From CAZPXZ01 sp965221505 (lineage in GTDB: Bacteria > Pseudomonadota > Alphaproteobacteria > Rhodobacterales > CAZPXZ01), in contig CBDCSI010000001.1 of assembly GCA_965221505.1 (NCBI GenBank), forward strand, positions 2,232,001 to 2,296,000: a stretch of DNA of 64,000 nt, read 5' to 3'. The translations under genes were made by a program, and so were the position numbers. Shown piece by piece: positions 35,829 through 45,366 of the stretch; within the stretch, counting starts at the first letter, position 1, and every line of letters begins with the position of its first letter. The notes below the pieces were generated by a model, which searched no databases, was not told the DNA's origin, and worked only from the letters and a program-made list of their open reading frames with translations.

Positions 35829-37403
35829 ATGGCAGAGATTCGAACCGGGCTTGCGAAGGGCGCCGCGCTGGCGGCCGCGCTGTCGCTTGCGACGGGGCTC
35901 GCGGCGGCCGAGACGCTGATCGTGGCGTCGCCGCAGGTTCCCGAGGGCTTCGACGGCGACGCGCTGAAGGCGCATACGCAGAACGTCGTGGTGCAGACCT
36001 ACGAGAACCTGGTGGTCTACGGAAAGAAGGAGGTCGACGGACGCCTGGTCAACGATCCCGCGACGGTCGAGCCGCATCTGGCCGAGAGCTGGACCATATC
36101 GGAAGACGGCATGACGTGGACGTTCAAGCTGCGCGAGGGCATCCTGAGTCCCTACGGCAACGAATTGACCGCCGACGACGTGGAATGGAGTTGGGCCAAG
36201 TCGTTCGACCAGAAGCGCACCGGCAATTTCATCGCGCGGGTCTCGAACGTGGTCGGCGTGAAGGCGGTCTCCGAATACGAGGTGGAATTCTCCCTCTCGG
36301 CGCCGAGTTCGATCTTCCTCAAGGCGCTGACGCTGTACGTGCCCGGCATCTACGACTCGACCGAGATGAAGAAGCACGCGACGGCGGACGACCCCTGGGC
36401 GCTGGAGTGGATCCAGTCCAATACCGCGGGGTTCGGCGCCTACCATCTGGAATCGCTCCGCGCCGACGACCAGGCGGTGTTCGTGGCCAACCCGAACTAT
36501 TTCCTGGGCCAGCCCCATTTCGACCGGGTGATCTACAAGGAGGTGCCGTCGGAGGCGAGCCGCGTGACCCTGCTCAAGACCGGCCAGGTGCACCTGATCG
36601 ACCGGCCCTCGATCCAGAAGGTCGTGGACCTGCAGCAGGATCCGAACGTGCGCGTCGACCGCGCTTCGGGCCGTTCCATCGCTTCGGCGCGGATGAACCC
36701 GAAATGCGAACCCTTCGACGACGTGCGGGTGCGCCAGGCGTTCAACTACGCCGTCGACAAGGACGCGCTGAACACGGCCGTGTTTGCCGGTCAGGCGGAC
36801 ATCGCGAAGTCGATCGTTCCGCCGATCGTGGACGGATACAATCCGGATCACTTCCCGTACGACCACAATCCGGAGAGGGCCAGGGAACTGCTCGCCGAGG
36901 CCGGATACCCGGACGGGATTTCGGAGCCGATCCAGCTGCTCTACGCCGACGCGTTCTGGCACCAGGAGCCGGTTGCGATCCAGATTGCCGACCAGCTCAA
37001 GAAGGTCGGGATCAACGTGCAGCCGACCCGCGTGACCACCTCGGAGATGCGCGCCAAGGGCGCGCCGAAGGAACAGAGCATGTGTTTCTTCACCTGGGAG
37101 GACGGGCCGATCGTGCTGGATCCGGTCTATTCCATGTATCTGATGTCGCACTCGCAGGGCGTCTCCAACCGCGCCGCCTATTCGAACCCCAGGGTGGACG
37201 AGCTGATCGACATGTCGAGGGAGGAACTCGACGCCGGGAAGCGGTTGGCGATGATGGACGAGGCGCAGAAGCTCTGGGTCGAGGACGCGCCGTGGGTGCT
37301 GACCACCTACCCGGCCACCTTCGAGGCGATGGCGCCCAACGTCTCCGGCTGGGTGCATTACCCAGACGAGCACGAGCGCTGGCGCGAGCTGGTTTCGGAG
37401 TGA
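35829..37403 (+). CDS. ABC transporter solute-binding protein, dipeptide family (SBP_bac_5)
   Basis: 524-aa periplasmic binding protein. A signal peptide with hydrophobic core ALAAALSLATGLAAA is cleaved probably after residue 26 (AAA/ETL). The mature protein has family 5 blocks: LAESWTISEDGMTWTFKLREG, DDVEWSWAKSFDQ, FGAYHLES, DDVRVRQAFNYAVDKDAL and HNPERARELLAEAGYPDG. Family 5 proteins bind peptides but also nickel chelates, opines and oligosaccharides, so the ligand is open. A GGAGGA site precedes the ATG. It feeds the permease-ATPase set that follows. Confidence 0.93.
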   Translation: MAEIRTGLAKGAALAAALSLATGLAAAETLIVASPQVPEGFDGDALKAHTQNVVVQTYENLVVYGKKEVDGRLVNDPATVEPHLAESWTISEDGMTWTFKLREGILSPYGNELTADDVEWSWAKSFDQKRTGNFIARVSNVVGVKAVSEYEVEFSLSAPSSIFLKALTLYVPGIYDSTEMKKHATADDPWALEWIQSNTAGFGAYHLESLRADDQAVFVANPNYFLGQPHFDRVIYKEVPSEASRVTLLKTGQVHLIDRPSIQKVVDLQQDPNVRVDRASGRSIASARMNPKCEPFDDVRVRQAFNYAVDKDALNTAVFAGQADIAKSIVPPIVDGYNPDHFPYDHNPERARELLAEAGYPDGISEPIQLLYADAFWHQEPVAIQIADQLKKVGINVQPTRVTTSEMRAKGAPKEQSMCFFTWEDGPIVLDPVYSMYLMSHSQGVSNRAAYSNPRVDELIDMSREELDAGKRLAMMDEAQKLWVEDAPWVLTTYPATFEAMAPNVSGWVHYPDEHERWRELVSE

Positions 37404-37452
37404 CGGACCGCAGAGTGACGGACCGCAATCGGGCGGATACGGGGTCGAGCAT

Positions 37453-38466
37453 GTGACGTTCGGCCGGTTTCTGCTGCGCCGTTTGCTAATGGCGATCCCG
37501 CTTCTTGTCGGGATCGTCTTCGTCACCTTCATGCTGGTCCGCGTCGGCGGACTGGACCCGGTCGGCCGCCTTGCGGGGCCCACGGCGACCGCCGAGGAAT
37601 TCGACCTCATCCGGGCCGAGCTGGGTCTCGACGAGCCGCTCTGGAAGCAGTTCGCAATCTACGCCGGCAAGGTCGCCCGCGGCGACCTGGGAAAGAGCTG
37701 GCTTTCGAACCGGCCGGTGTTGACCGATCTCCGGGAACGGGCCTTCGTATCCCTCGAGCTCCTGTTCTGGGGGATCGGCATCGGAACGCTGCTCGGCGTC
37801 CCTATCGGTCTTCGCGCCGCGTTCCGCCCGAACGGCCGGTTCGACCAGATCAGCCGGGTTCTCTCCCTCTTCGGCTTCTCCATTCCGACCTACTGGCTCG
37901 GATTGGTGATGCTGTTCGTGTTCTTCTACCTGCTTCGCTGGGCGCCGCCCGGCATCGGCCGGATCGGCCTGATGGTCTCGCCGCCGGACGCCGTCACCGG
38001 ATCGTACTTGATCGACGGACTTCTGAGCGCCGACTGGAGGGCGGCGCAGTCGGCTGCGGCGCATCTGGTCCTGCCGGTCGTCTGCCTCGCCATCGTCTCG
38101 GCCGCGCCCATCATCAAGCAGACTCGCGCCATCGCGCTGGAAGTGCTCTCCTCGGACGCCGCGCGCTACGCCCTCGCGTCGGGCCTGCCGCCGGCGACCG
38201 TACGCCGGTTGGTCCTGAAAAACAGCGCAACGCCGGTGGTGACCTTCGTCGGCACGGAGATCACCGGGCTCGTCGGCACCATGTCCCTGATCGAATACGT
38301 CTTCGCCTGGGGCGGACTCGGGCAGTACGGGCTGAACGCCATCGTTCGCGGCGACTTCACGGCGGTACAAGGCTACGTCCTGACGCTGGCGCTGTTCTCG
38401 GTCGTCGTCTTTCTGATCGTCGACGTGATCGTGGCGCTGATCGAACCGAGATCGGAGCTGACCTGA
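37453..38466 (+). CDS. ABC transporter permease, DppB-like
   Basis: 337-aa inner-membrane permease with six predicted helices (MAIPLLVGIVFVTFML first). The EAA-type cytoplasmic loop is near KNSATPVVTFVGTEITGLVG, typical of DppB/OppB. It starts at GTG 37453; an overlapping ATG at 37451 is out of frame. It follows the binding protein after a 49-bp gap and is coupled to the next permease gene by TGATG. Confidence 0.92.
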   Translation: MTFGRFLLRRLLMAIPLLVGIVFVTFMLVRVGGLDPVGRLAGPTATAEEFDLIRAELGLDEPLWKQFAIYAGKVARGDLGKSWLSNRPVLTDLRERAFVSLELLFWGIGIGTLLGVPIGLRAAFRPNGRFDQISRVLSLFGFSIPTYWLGLVMLFVFFYLLRWAPPGIGRIGLMVSPPDAVTGSYLIDGLLSADWRAAQSAAAHLVLPVVCLAIVSAAPIIKQTRAIALEVLSSDAARYALASGLPPATVRRLVLKNSATPVVTFVGTEITGLVGTMSLIEYVFAWGGLGQYGLNAIVRGDFTAVQGYVLTLALFSVVVFLIVDVIVALIEPRSELT

Positions 38467-39368
38467 TGGCGGTCGCGGCGGGAGACGGATTCGGACAGGA
38501 CGCGGTCGCCGAACCGCCCTTCAGCCTTAAGAACCGGCTGATCGGCATCGCGCGGTTGAGCCCGACCATGGCGGCCGGCGTCGCGATTATCGCTGCGTTC
38601 GGCGTCATGGCGGTCTTCGCCCATTGGCTGATGCCGCACGATCCGGTTTCCGCATATCCTGAACGGGTTCTGCAGCCGCCCTCGGCCCAGCACTGGTTCG
38701 GCACCGACGGCAACGGGATGGACGTGTTCTCGCGAGTGATCTACGGGGCCAAGTTCGGCTTCGGGATCGCGCTCCCGGCGGTGATGCTGTCGGTGCTGAT
38801 CGGCGTCCCCGTAGGCCTGATTGCGGGCTATCGCGGCGGGATGCTCGACGAGGCGCTGATGCGCTTTTTCGACGGACTCCGCGTGTTCCCTTCCATCATC
38901 CTGGCGCTGGCGGTCGTCGCCGCCACCGGACAGTCGCTCCTGAACGTGGTCTTGGTGCTCGGCTTTCTCGATTCGCCGGTGTTCGCCCGCGTCGTCCGGG
39001 CCGAGGTGCTGGCGCTTCGCTCCTCGGTCTTCGTCGAAAGCGCCCGCGCGGCCGGGAATCCGACCTGGCGCATTCTCGTACTGCACCTGCTGCCCAACGC
39101 GATTCAGGGCGCCATGGCGCAGACCGCGGTGCGCGCAGCCTGGGCGGTGCGGATCAGCGCGACGCTGGCCTTTCTCGGCGTCGGGATCCAGGCGCCGACG
39201 CCGGAATGGGGCGCGATGATCCGGCAGGGCGCCGAGTTCATGGTGACCGGACAGTGGTGGGTCGCGATCTTTCCGGGCGTCGCTCTGATCTTCCTGGTCT
39301 TCGGGCTCAACCTGTTCGGCGACGGGTTCCAGGACCTGACGGACCCGCGCCGCAGGGCCGCCCGGTGA
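38466..39368 (+). CDS. ABC transporter permease, DppC-like
   Basis: 300-aa permease, DppC/OppC type, with a longer N-terminal cytoplasmic segment, then helices including AAFGVMAVFAHWLM. Diagnostic blocks are WFGTDGNGMDVFSRVIYGAKFGF, ARAAGNPTWRILVLHLLPNAIQG (EAA loop) and ATLAFLGVGIQAPTPEWGAMI. Starts within the previous stop (TGATG) and ends in GTGA with the first ATPase gene. Confidence 0.93.
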   Translation: MAVAAGDGFGQDAVAEPPFSLKNRLIGIARLSPTMAAGVAIIAAFGVMAVFAHWLMPHDPVSAYPERVLQPPSAQHWFGTDGNGMDVFSRVIYGAKFGFGIALPAVMLSVLIGVPVGLIAGYRGGMLDEALMRFFDGLRVFPSIILALAVVAATGQSLLNVVLVLGFLDSPVFARVVRAEVLALRSSVFVESARAAGNPTWRILVLHLLPNAIQGAMAQTAVRAAWAVRISATLAFLGVGIQAPTPEWGAMIRQGAEFMVTGQWWVAIFPGVALIFLVFGLNLFGDGFQDLTDPRRRAAR

Positions 39369-40360
39369 ACCTGCTCGAGGTCGAGGGCCTGCGGACCCAC
39401 TTCGTATCCCGCGACATCGACAACCGCATCCGCGTGGCCGAGGCGCTGAACGACGTGAGTTTTTCGCTGGCGGCGGGGCGGGTCCTCGGCCTCGTCGGCG
39501 AGACCGGCGCCGGCAAGTCGCTCACCGCGCAGTCGATCTGCGGACTCCTGCGCCCGCCGGCCCGGATCGTCGGCGGACGGGTCTCGTTCGACGGCAAGGA
39601 CCTTACCGCCATGCCGTCCGACGAGCTGAACGCGCTCCGCGGGGCCGAAATCGCGATGGTGGTCCAGAATCCGCGCACCTCGCTCGACCCGCTCACGCGG
39701 ATCGGCGACCAGCTGGTGCGCATCCACCAGGCCCATAGCGGAGGTCCGGCTTCCGCTTCCCGGAGGCGCGCGCTGGACATGATGGAGGCGGTCGGCATCC
39801 CCGACCCGAAGAACCGCGCGCGGGCCTGGCCGCACGAGCTGTCGGGAGGCATGGCGCAGCGGGTGCTGATCGCCATGGCGCTGATGAACGATCCGAAGCT
39901 CTTGATCGCGGACGAGCCGACGACCGGGCTGGACGTCACCGTGCAGGCGCAGATCCTCGACCTGCTTCGCGACCTGACGCAGGAATACGGCATGGCGATG
40001 ATCGTCATCACCCACGATCTGGGGATCGTGGCGCATTACTGCGACGAGATCGCGGTGATGTTCGCGGGCGCCATCGTCGAATCCGGCCCGGTCCCGGACG
40101 TGTTCCGGCGCCCGGAGCACCCGTATACCCGTTCGCTGGTCGCGGCGACGCCGGAGCGTCTGCAGGTGGGCAGCGGCGCGAGACCCGCCGGCCAACCGCC
40201 CGATCTCTACAACCTCCCCTCCGGCTGCTGCCTCCGGATGCGCTGCCTTCACGCGCGCGAAATCTGCGCCACGCCGCCGCCGCGGCGGGAGGTCGGAGCC
40301 GGACACGTCGCCGTGTGCCACTTCGCCGGCGACCTGCCCGATGAGGAAGACGCGGCATGA
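39365..40360 (+). CDS. ABC transporter ATPase, DppD-like
   Basis: 331-aa ATP-binding protein. Walker A GETGAGKS, Q-loop VVQNPRTSLDP, signature LSGGMAQR, Walker B LLIADEPTTGLD and H-loop ITHDLG are all present, followed by the oligopeptide-transporter C-terminal domain (HPYTRSLVAATPE ... CLRMRCLHAREIC) with conserved cysteines that often hold an Fe-S cluster in this subfamily. GTG start overlaps the permease stop. Confidence 0.93.
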   Translation: MNLLEVEGLRTHFVSRDIDNRIRVAEALNDVSFSLAAGRVLGLVGETGAGKSLTAQSICGLLRPPARIVGGRVSFDGKDLTAMPSDELNALRGAEIAMVVQNPRTSLDPLTRIGDQLVRIHQAHSGGPASASRRRALDMMEAVGIPDPKNRARAWPHELSGGMAQRVLIAMALMNDPKLLIADEPTTGLDVTVQAQILDLLRDLTQEYGMAMIVITHDLGIVAHYCDEIAVMFAGAIVESGPVPDVFRRPEHPYTRSLVAATPERLQVGSGARPAGQPPDLYNLPSGCCLRMRCLHAREICATPPPRREVGAGHVAVCHFAGDLPDEEDAA

Positions 40361-41349
40361 CGGGACCGATCCTGTCGGTCGAATCGCTGGTCAAGCGGTT
40401 TCCGGCGGGCCGCCCGGGCGCGACCGTAAACGCCGTCAACGGCATCGACCTGAGGATCGCGCCGGGCGAAACCCTCGGGATGGTGGGCGAGAGCGGATCC
40501 GGCAAGTCGACCGTCGGACGCGCGATCCTCCGGCTGACGGAACCGACCGAAGGCCGGATCGTCTTCGACGGGCGCGACATCACCCGCATCCCGGACCGGG
40601 AGATGCGTCCGTTGCGCCGGGACATGCAGATGGTGTTCCAGGATCCCTGGAGCGCCCTCAATCCCCGCATGCGCATCGGCGACCTGATCGCCGAGCCGAT
40701 GAAGCTTCATCTCGGCCTGTCGAAGCCGGAGCGCGAGAGACGCACGGTCGAACTGGCGAGGCGGGTACACCTCCGCCCGGAGTTCCTGCGCCGGCATACG
40801 AGCGACCTGTCCGGCGGGCAACTGCAGCGGGTCTGCATCGCGCGCGCCATCGCCACCAATCCGAAACTGATCGTTCTGGACGAGCCCACGAGTTCGCTCG
40901 ACCTGTCCGTCCGGGCCGGAATTCTCGACCTCCTGGCGGAAATCCGCGACCAGACCCGCGCCGCCATGCTGTTCATCAGTCACGATCTCGGCACGGTACG
41001 GCTGATCAGCGACCGGATCGTCGTGCTCTATCTCGGCTCGGTGGTGGAGTCGGCCCCGGCCGAGACCCTGTTCGAGGCGCCGGCGCACCCCTACTCCCAG
41101 TCCCTGTTGTCTGCGCATCTGCCCGCCGATCCGGAGGCCCGGCTGATGCGACACGTCCTCAAGGGCGAGATTCCGTCGCCGATCAACCTCCCCGGCGGTT
41201 GCGCCTTCCATACCCGCTGTCCCGTCGCCGTCGGACGATGCCGGCAGGACGTTCCGCAGCCGGAACGGATCCGCGCCGGCGAGCACGTCGCCAGTTGCCT
41301 CCGGATCGCCGAAGGCGGCAACCGCATCGGACCGGCGGAGCGAGCCTGA
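40357..41349 (+). CDS. ABC transporter ATPase, DppF-like
   Basis: 330-aa second ATP-binding subunit. Walker A GESGSGKS, Q-loop VFQDPWSALNPRM, signature LSGGQLQR, Walker B LIVLDEPTSSLD, H-loop ISHDLG, and the C-terminal peptide-transporter extension HPYSQSLLSAHL ... CAFHTRCPVAVGRC. It overlaps its neighbours by 4 bp (ATGA) upstream and by 1 bp (TGATG) downstream. With the previous four products it completes a five-part importer. Confidence 0.93.
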   Translation: MTGPILSVESLVKRFPAGRPGATVNAVNGIDLRIAPGETLGMVGESGSGKSTVGRAILRLTEPTEGRIVFDGRDITRIPDREMRPLRRDMQMVFQDPWSALNPRMRIGDLIAEPMKLHLGLSKPERERRTVELARRVHLRPEFLRRHTSDLSGGQLQRVCIARAIATNPKLIVLDEPTSSLDLSVRAGILDLLAEIRDQTRAAMLFISHDLGTVRLISDRIVVLYLGSVVESAPAETLFEAPAHPYSQSLLSAHLPADPEARLMRHVLKGEIPSPINLPGGCAFHTRCPVAVGRCRQDVPQPERIRAGEHVASCLRIAEGGNRIGPAERA

Positions 41350-43340
41350 TGCCGGACCCCTACCCGCTTCTCGGCAGCCCGATGCGGCTCGGCCCCAGAA
41401 CCGCGCGCAACCGCATCTGGATGACCGCGCACGCGACGCTGCTGGTCAAGGACCACCTCTTCACCGACGCCCATGTGGCCTATTACGAAGCGCGCGCGAA
41501 GGGCGGCGCCGCCGTCGTCACGATGGAGGCGATGGCCGCGCATCCGACGACCCAGCCCTACAAGGGAAAGGCCTTCGCGTTCGATCCGCGCATGGCGCCC
41601 GAATACCGGAAGCTCGCCGACGCCGTCCACAGGCACGGGACGCTGCTCCTCTCCCAGCCCTGGCACCGGGGACGGCAGACGGGCAGCGTGACCAACGGGT
41701 TGCCCGTCTGGGCGCCCTCGGCGATCCCCTGCGGGGTCTACCGCGAGATGCCGCATGCGATGACCCGCGAGGACGTCGCCGAGATCGTCGAGGGTTATCG
41801 GCTCTCCGCCCGCATCTCCCGCGAGGGCGGGCTCGACGGCGTCGAGGTGCACGGCGCGAGCCACGGATACCTGCTGAACCAGTTCCTGTCTCCGGCCACC
41901 AACCACCGTCGGGACGAGTACGGCGGCCCGCTCGCGAACCGGATGCGGATCGCGATCGAGATCCTCGAAGCGACGCGCGAGGAAACCGGTTCCGACATGA
42001 TCGTCGGGATGCGCCTCAACGCCGACGACGGACATGCGGGCGGGCTCGGCCCCCCGGACTGGGCCGAAATCGCCTCCAGGCTGGAGGCGACGGGACTGAT
42101 CGACTACGTCTCGCTCAGCCACGGCACGTATATCGACCGGATGCTGATCTACCCGACGTCGCCCGAGACCCACGGCTACCAGATGCAGGCTGCGGCGCAG
42201 GTGAAAGCGGCACTGAAGATTCCGGTCGTCGGCGTCGGGCGGATCGTCAGCCCGGACGAGGCCGAGCGCTGCCTCGCGGAGGGCAGTTGCGACTTCGTCG
42301 GCATGGCCCGGGCGCTGATCGCCGATCCGCGCTGGGGGGCCAAGGCGGCGGCCGGCGAGGCCGGGCGAATCCGACCCTGCGTCGGCGCCAATTGGTGCAT
42401 GTCGACGATCTTCGCCCAGGCGCCCGTCGGATGCATCCACAACCCCGCCGCCGGACGGGAGCTGGAACTCGACGAGGAGAGGGTTCCGCCAGCTCCGGAG
42501 CGGCGCCGCGTCGCCGTCGTCGGCGGCGGCCCGGCGGGACTGCGCGCCGCCTGGACCCTCGCGCGGCGGGGACACGCGGTGACCCTGTTCGAGGCCGAAG
42601 CGCGGCTCGGAGGACAGGTGCGGCTATGGGCGAAGGTAGAGAGCCGCCGCGAACTGGTCGCGGTCGTCGACTGGCTGAGCGACCGCCTGGCGGAGGAGAC
42701 GGCGGAAATCCGCCTCGGCGCCCGAGCGGAGGTCGCGGATCTGGTCGGATTCGACGCCGTGGTCGTAGCGGCCGGATCCGAGGGCATGAAGCACGGCTGG
42801 ACCATGCTCCGGCCCGAGAAGTGGAACGCAAGCCCGCTTCCCGGCGCCGATCTGCCGCACGTGTTCAGCCACACCGAGCTTCTGGCGGTCGAGCCGCCTC
42901 TCGGACGGCACGCGCTGGTGTTCGACACGCTGGGCGGACGGCCCGGCGCCGTCGTCGCCGAATACCTCGCCCGTCGGGGCGCGGCGGTGACCTTCGCGAC
43001 CCAGCTCGGCCAGCCCTCGCCGGAACTCGCCGCCAGCCGCGACTGGGGCAAGGTGCATCGCATGCTCCGGCGGCTCGGCGTGCGCTTCCGTGTCGACCGG
43101 GAGTTGAGCCGGATCACGCGCGACAGCGCGACGCTTCGCGATCTCTACACCGGCGACGAGGAGACGCTGGAAGACGTCCGAACCGTCGTCATGGTCGTCG
43201 GCAGTCGGGCGCGGGACGGGCTGTATCACGCGCTCGGATCCGCCGCCGGCCCCGATCGCCACCTGGTCGGCGACGCGATGGCGCCCCGGCGCGTGAGCGA
43301 CGCGATCCGCGAGGGCGAACTGGTCGCCCGTCGCGTCTGA
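41349..43340 (+). CDS. TMADH-like FMN/FAD oxidoreductase with altered Fe-S motif
   Basis: 663-aa flavoprotein of the trimethylamine dehydrogenase/N-methylproline demethylase branch. FMN barrel (SHGYLLNQFLSPATNHRRDEYGG), then a cysteine motif, then an FAD-type loop VVGGGPAGLRAAWTLARRG. In TMADH four cysteines bind a 4Fe-4S cluster; here the positions are Cys344, Ala347, Cys350 and Cys362, so one ligand is Ala. Similar sequences are, from memory, seen in N-methylproline demethylases. Oxidative N-demethylation or enone reduction are both possible. It overlaps the ATPase gene by one base (TGATG). It differs in subfamily from the FadH-like protein at 25.8 kb, so the two are not recent duplicates. 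Confidence 0.86.
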   Translation: MPDPYPLLGSPMRLGPRTARNRIWMTAHATLLVKDHLFTDAHVAYYEARAKGGAAVVTMEAMAAHPTTQPYKGKAFAFDPRMAPEYRKLADAVHRHGTLLLSQPWHRGRQTGSVTNGLPVWAPSAIPCGVYREMPHAMTREDVAEIVEGYRLSARISREGGLDGVEVHGASHGYLLNQFLSPATNHRRDEYGGPLANRMRIAIEILEATREETGSDMIVGMRLNADDGHAGGLGPPDWAEIASRLEATGLIDYVSLSHGTYIDRMLIYPTSPETHGYQMQAAAQVKAALKIPVVGVGRIVSPDEAERCLAEGSCDFVGMARALIADPRWGAKAAAGEAGRIRPCVGANWCMSTIFAQAPVGCIHNPAAGRELELDEERVPPAPERRRVAVVGGGPAGLRAAWTLARRGHAVTLFEAEARLGGQVRLWAKVESRRELVAVVDWLSDRLAEETAEIRLGARAEVADLVGFDAVVVAAGSEGMKHGWTMLRPEKWNASPLPGADLPHVFSHTELLAVEPPLGRHALVFDTLGGRPGAVVAEYLARRGAAVTFATQLGQPSPELAASRDWGKVHRMLRRLGVRFRVDRELSRITRDSATLRDLYTGDEETLEDVRTVVMVVGSRARDGLYHALGSAAGPDRHLVGDAMAPRRVSDAIREGELVARRV

Positions 43341-43360
43341 CCGAAGGAAAGGACTAGCGA

Positions 43361-43777
43361 ATGACTCCCGAAGGCAAGGCCGAACTCGACAAGATCCGCG
43401 CCGTTCGCGGCTACACCCTTCCCGTCCACGAGTATCTGGCCGAACTCGACCCGGAGATGCTGCGCCGCTACGGCGACCTCGCCTCCTACGCGCTGTTCGG
43501 CGACGCGGAAGGCCGCCCGATGGACCTGAAGACGCGGTTTCTGGTCCTCGTGGGCGTCACCACGGCCGTGAAGGGGGACCGCGAAGGGGTCGAATGGGCC
43601 GCCGTGCGAGCGATCGAGAACGGCGCCACGTGGAAAGAGGTGTACGAGGCCGCGTTCATGGCCGCCCTGCCCGCCGGCGTCCCCGCCTTCGAGGCCAGTT
43701 GCCGGGCCTTCGACGCCATGAAGGAGGGCGGCGCCTGGGTCGACCTGGAAATTCCGGGAGACGACGGCAACCGGTGA
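43361..43777 (+). CDS. Carboxymuconolactone decarboxylase-family protein
   Basis: 138-aa all-alpha protein of the CMD/AhpD superfamily: LKTRFLVLVGVTTAVKGDREGVEWAAVRAIENGATWKEVYEAAFMA is the core helix pair. The Cys-x-x-Cys of AhpD peroxidase types is absent, so a lactone or decarboxylation type reaction is more likely than thiol redox. Start ATG after AAAGGA; the stop overlaps the next gene (GTGA). The specific role in this operon is unknown. Confidence 0.85.
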   Translation: MTPEGKAELDKIRAVRGYTLPVHEYLAELDPEMLRRYGDLASYALFGDAEGRPMDLKTRFLVLVGVTTAVKGDREGVEWAAVRAIENGATWKEVYEAAFMAALPAGVPAFEASCRAFDAMKEGGAWVDLEIPGDDGNR

Positions 43778-45366
43778 CCGAGACGGCCGACATCGTCGTC
43801 GTCGGGGGCGGCGCCGGCGGACTGGCCTTCGCCTGGGCGGCGGCGGGCGACGGGCTCCGGGTCGTGTTGCTGGAGCGGGGCAGCGCCGTAGACCAGCGCC
43901 GGGCGCCGTCCCTGGGGGCGGACTGGGAACTGGCGCTGCAAACCGCGTTCAACGCCAATCCGAACGTGCGGGCCGGACCCGACGACTATCCGGTCGACGA
44001 TCGCGAGACGCCGATCGAGCCGGCGTTCTTCAATGCGCTCGGCGGCAGCACGGTTCGCTGGGGCGCGCATTTTCCGCGGTTCCGTCCGTCCGACTTCCGG
44101 ACCCGCACCCTCGACGGCGTCGGCAGCGACTGGCCCCTCGGCTACCGGGATCTCGAGCCCTGGTACGACCTGAACGACCGCATGATGGGCGTGGCGGGCC
44201 TCGCCGGAGACCCCGGCAATCCGCCGCGCGCGCCGCGCCCCTGCCCGCCCCTCCCGCTCTGCCCGGCGACCCGGAAGCTGGCGGAAGGGTTCGAGCGGCT
44301 CGGCTGGCATTGGTGGCCCTCGGACGCGGCGATCCTGACCAGGGCGCGAAGCGGACGCCAGGCATGCAACCACTGCGGCCCCTGCGGCCTCGGCTGTCCG
44401 CGCCACGCCCGCGCCAGCGCCGACGTCGCCTATGCCGGGCGAGCGCGGCGCCGCGGCGTCGAAATCCGGACCGGGAGCACGGTGCTGGGCCTCCGGTTGT
44501 CCGCCGCCGGCGACCGCGTCGTATCGCTGGACTACGTGAGACGCGACGGAAGCCCGGCGCGAATCGCCTGCGCGGAAGCCGTTCTCGCCTGCAACGGACT
44601 CGGCACCGCACGGCTCCTGCTGGACACCGCCGGCATTCGCCACCGGCTCCTCGGACGCCGGCTGACGCTGCACCCGACGTCGATCGTCACCGGGACGTTC
44701 CGACAGCCGCTCCGGAGCTGGAGGGGCGCGTTCGCGGCGTCTCTTGTCAGCCAGGAATTCTATGAGACGGACCGGTCGCGCGGCTTCGTTCGCGGCTTCC
44801 AGATGCAGGCGCTCCGCGGCCAGGGACCGCTGACGACGGCCCAGGGCGGCTACGGCACGCGGCTTCCTTGGGGGCGGACCCATGCCGCAGCCTTCGAAGA
44901 GGCGTTCGGGCGTGCGGTCAGCCTGACGGTTACCTGCGAAGACCTGCCCGAGGACGAGAACCGCGTCGTACTCGACCCCGTCCGCCGCGACCGCTGGGGG
45001 ACGCCCGTCCCCCGGATGATCTACCGGCTCGGGGCGAACACGAAGGCGATGCGCGCGTTCGGCGTCGCGCGCGCCGCCGAGGCGCTCCGCGCGGCGGGCG
45101 CGGACAGGATCAAGGTGACGGAACTCTCGCGCCCGGCGGGGTTCCACCTGCTCGGAACGGCGCATATGGGCCGGAGCCGCCCGGACAGCGTCACGCGGGT
45201 CGACGGTCGGATGCACGAAATCGCCAATCTGACCCTCGCCGACGGCTCGCTCTTCGCCACCGCCGCCGCGGTCAATCCCACTTCGACGCTTCAGGCGCTG
45301 GCCCTCCGCACGGCGGACGCCATGCGCCGGCGCCTGGGTCTCGGCCCGGTCGAGACCCAGGCATGA
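43774..45366 (+). CDS. GMC oxidoreductase with Fe-S cysteine motif, copy 2 (large subunit)
   Basis: 530-aa FAD alcohol dehydrogenase, paralogue of the 32143-33705 product. N-terminal loop VGGGAGGLAFAWA; Cys198, Cys201, Cys204 and Cys208 (CNHCGPCGLGCP) at exactly the same positions as copy 1; catalytic GFHLLGTAHMG. Conserved family landmarks shared by the pair include DDRETPIEP, DRMMGVAGLAG and LPWGR. The downstream gene encodes a gluconate 2-dehydrogenase subunit 3-like partner, overlapping by ATGA, which supports a multisubunit dehydrogenase with an Fe-S relay. No cytochrome c subunit follows. Confidence 0.88.
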   Translation: MTETADIVVVGGGAGGLAFAWAAAGDGLRVVLLERGSAVDQRRAPSLGADWELALQTAFNANPNVRAGPDDYPVDDRETPIEPAFFNALGGSTVRWGAHFPRFRPSDFRTRTLDGVGSDWPLGYRDLEPWYDLNDRMMGVAGLAGDPGNPPRAPRPCPPLPLCPATRKLAEGFERLGWHWWPSDAAILTRARSGRQACNHCGPCGLGCPRHARASADVAYAGRARRRGVEIRTGSTVLGLRLSAAGDRVVSLDYVRRDGSPARIACAEAVLACNGLGTARLLLDTAGIRHRLLGRRLTLHPTSIVTGTFRQPLRSWRGAFAASLVSQEFYETDRSRGFVRGFQMQALRGQGPLTTAQGGYGTRLPWGRTHAAAFEEAFGRAVSLTVTCEDLPEDENRVVLDPVRRDRWGTPVPRMIYRLGANTKAMRAFGVARAAEALRAAGADRIKVTELSRPAGFHLLGTAHMGRSRPDSVTRVDGRMHEIANLTLADGSLFATAAAVNPTSTLQALALRTADAMRRRLGLGPVETQA

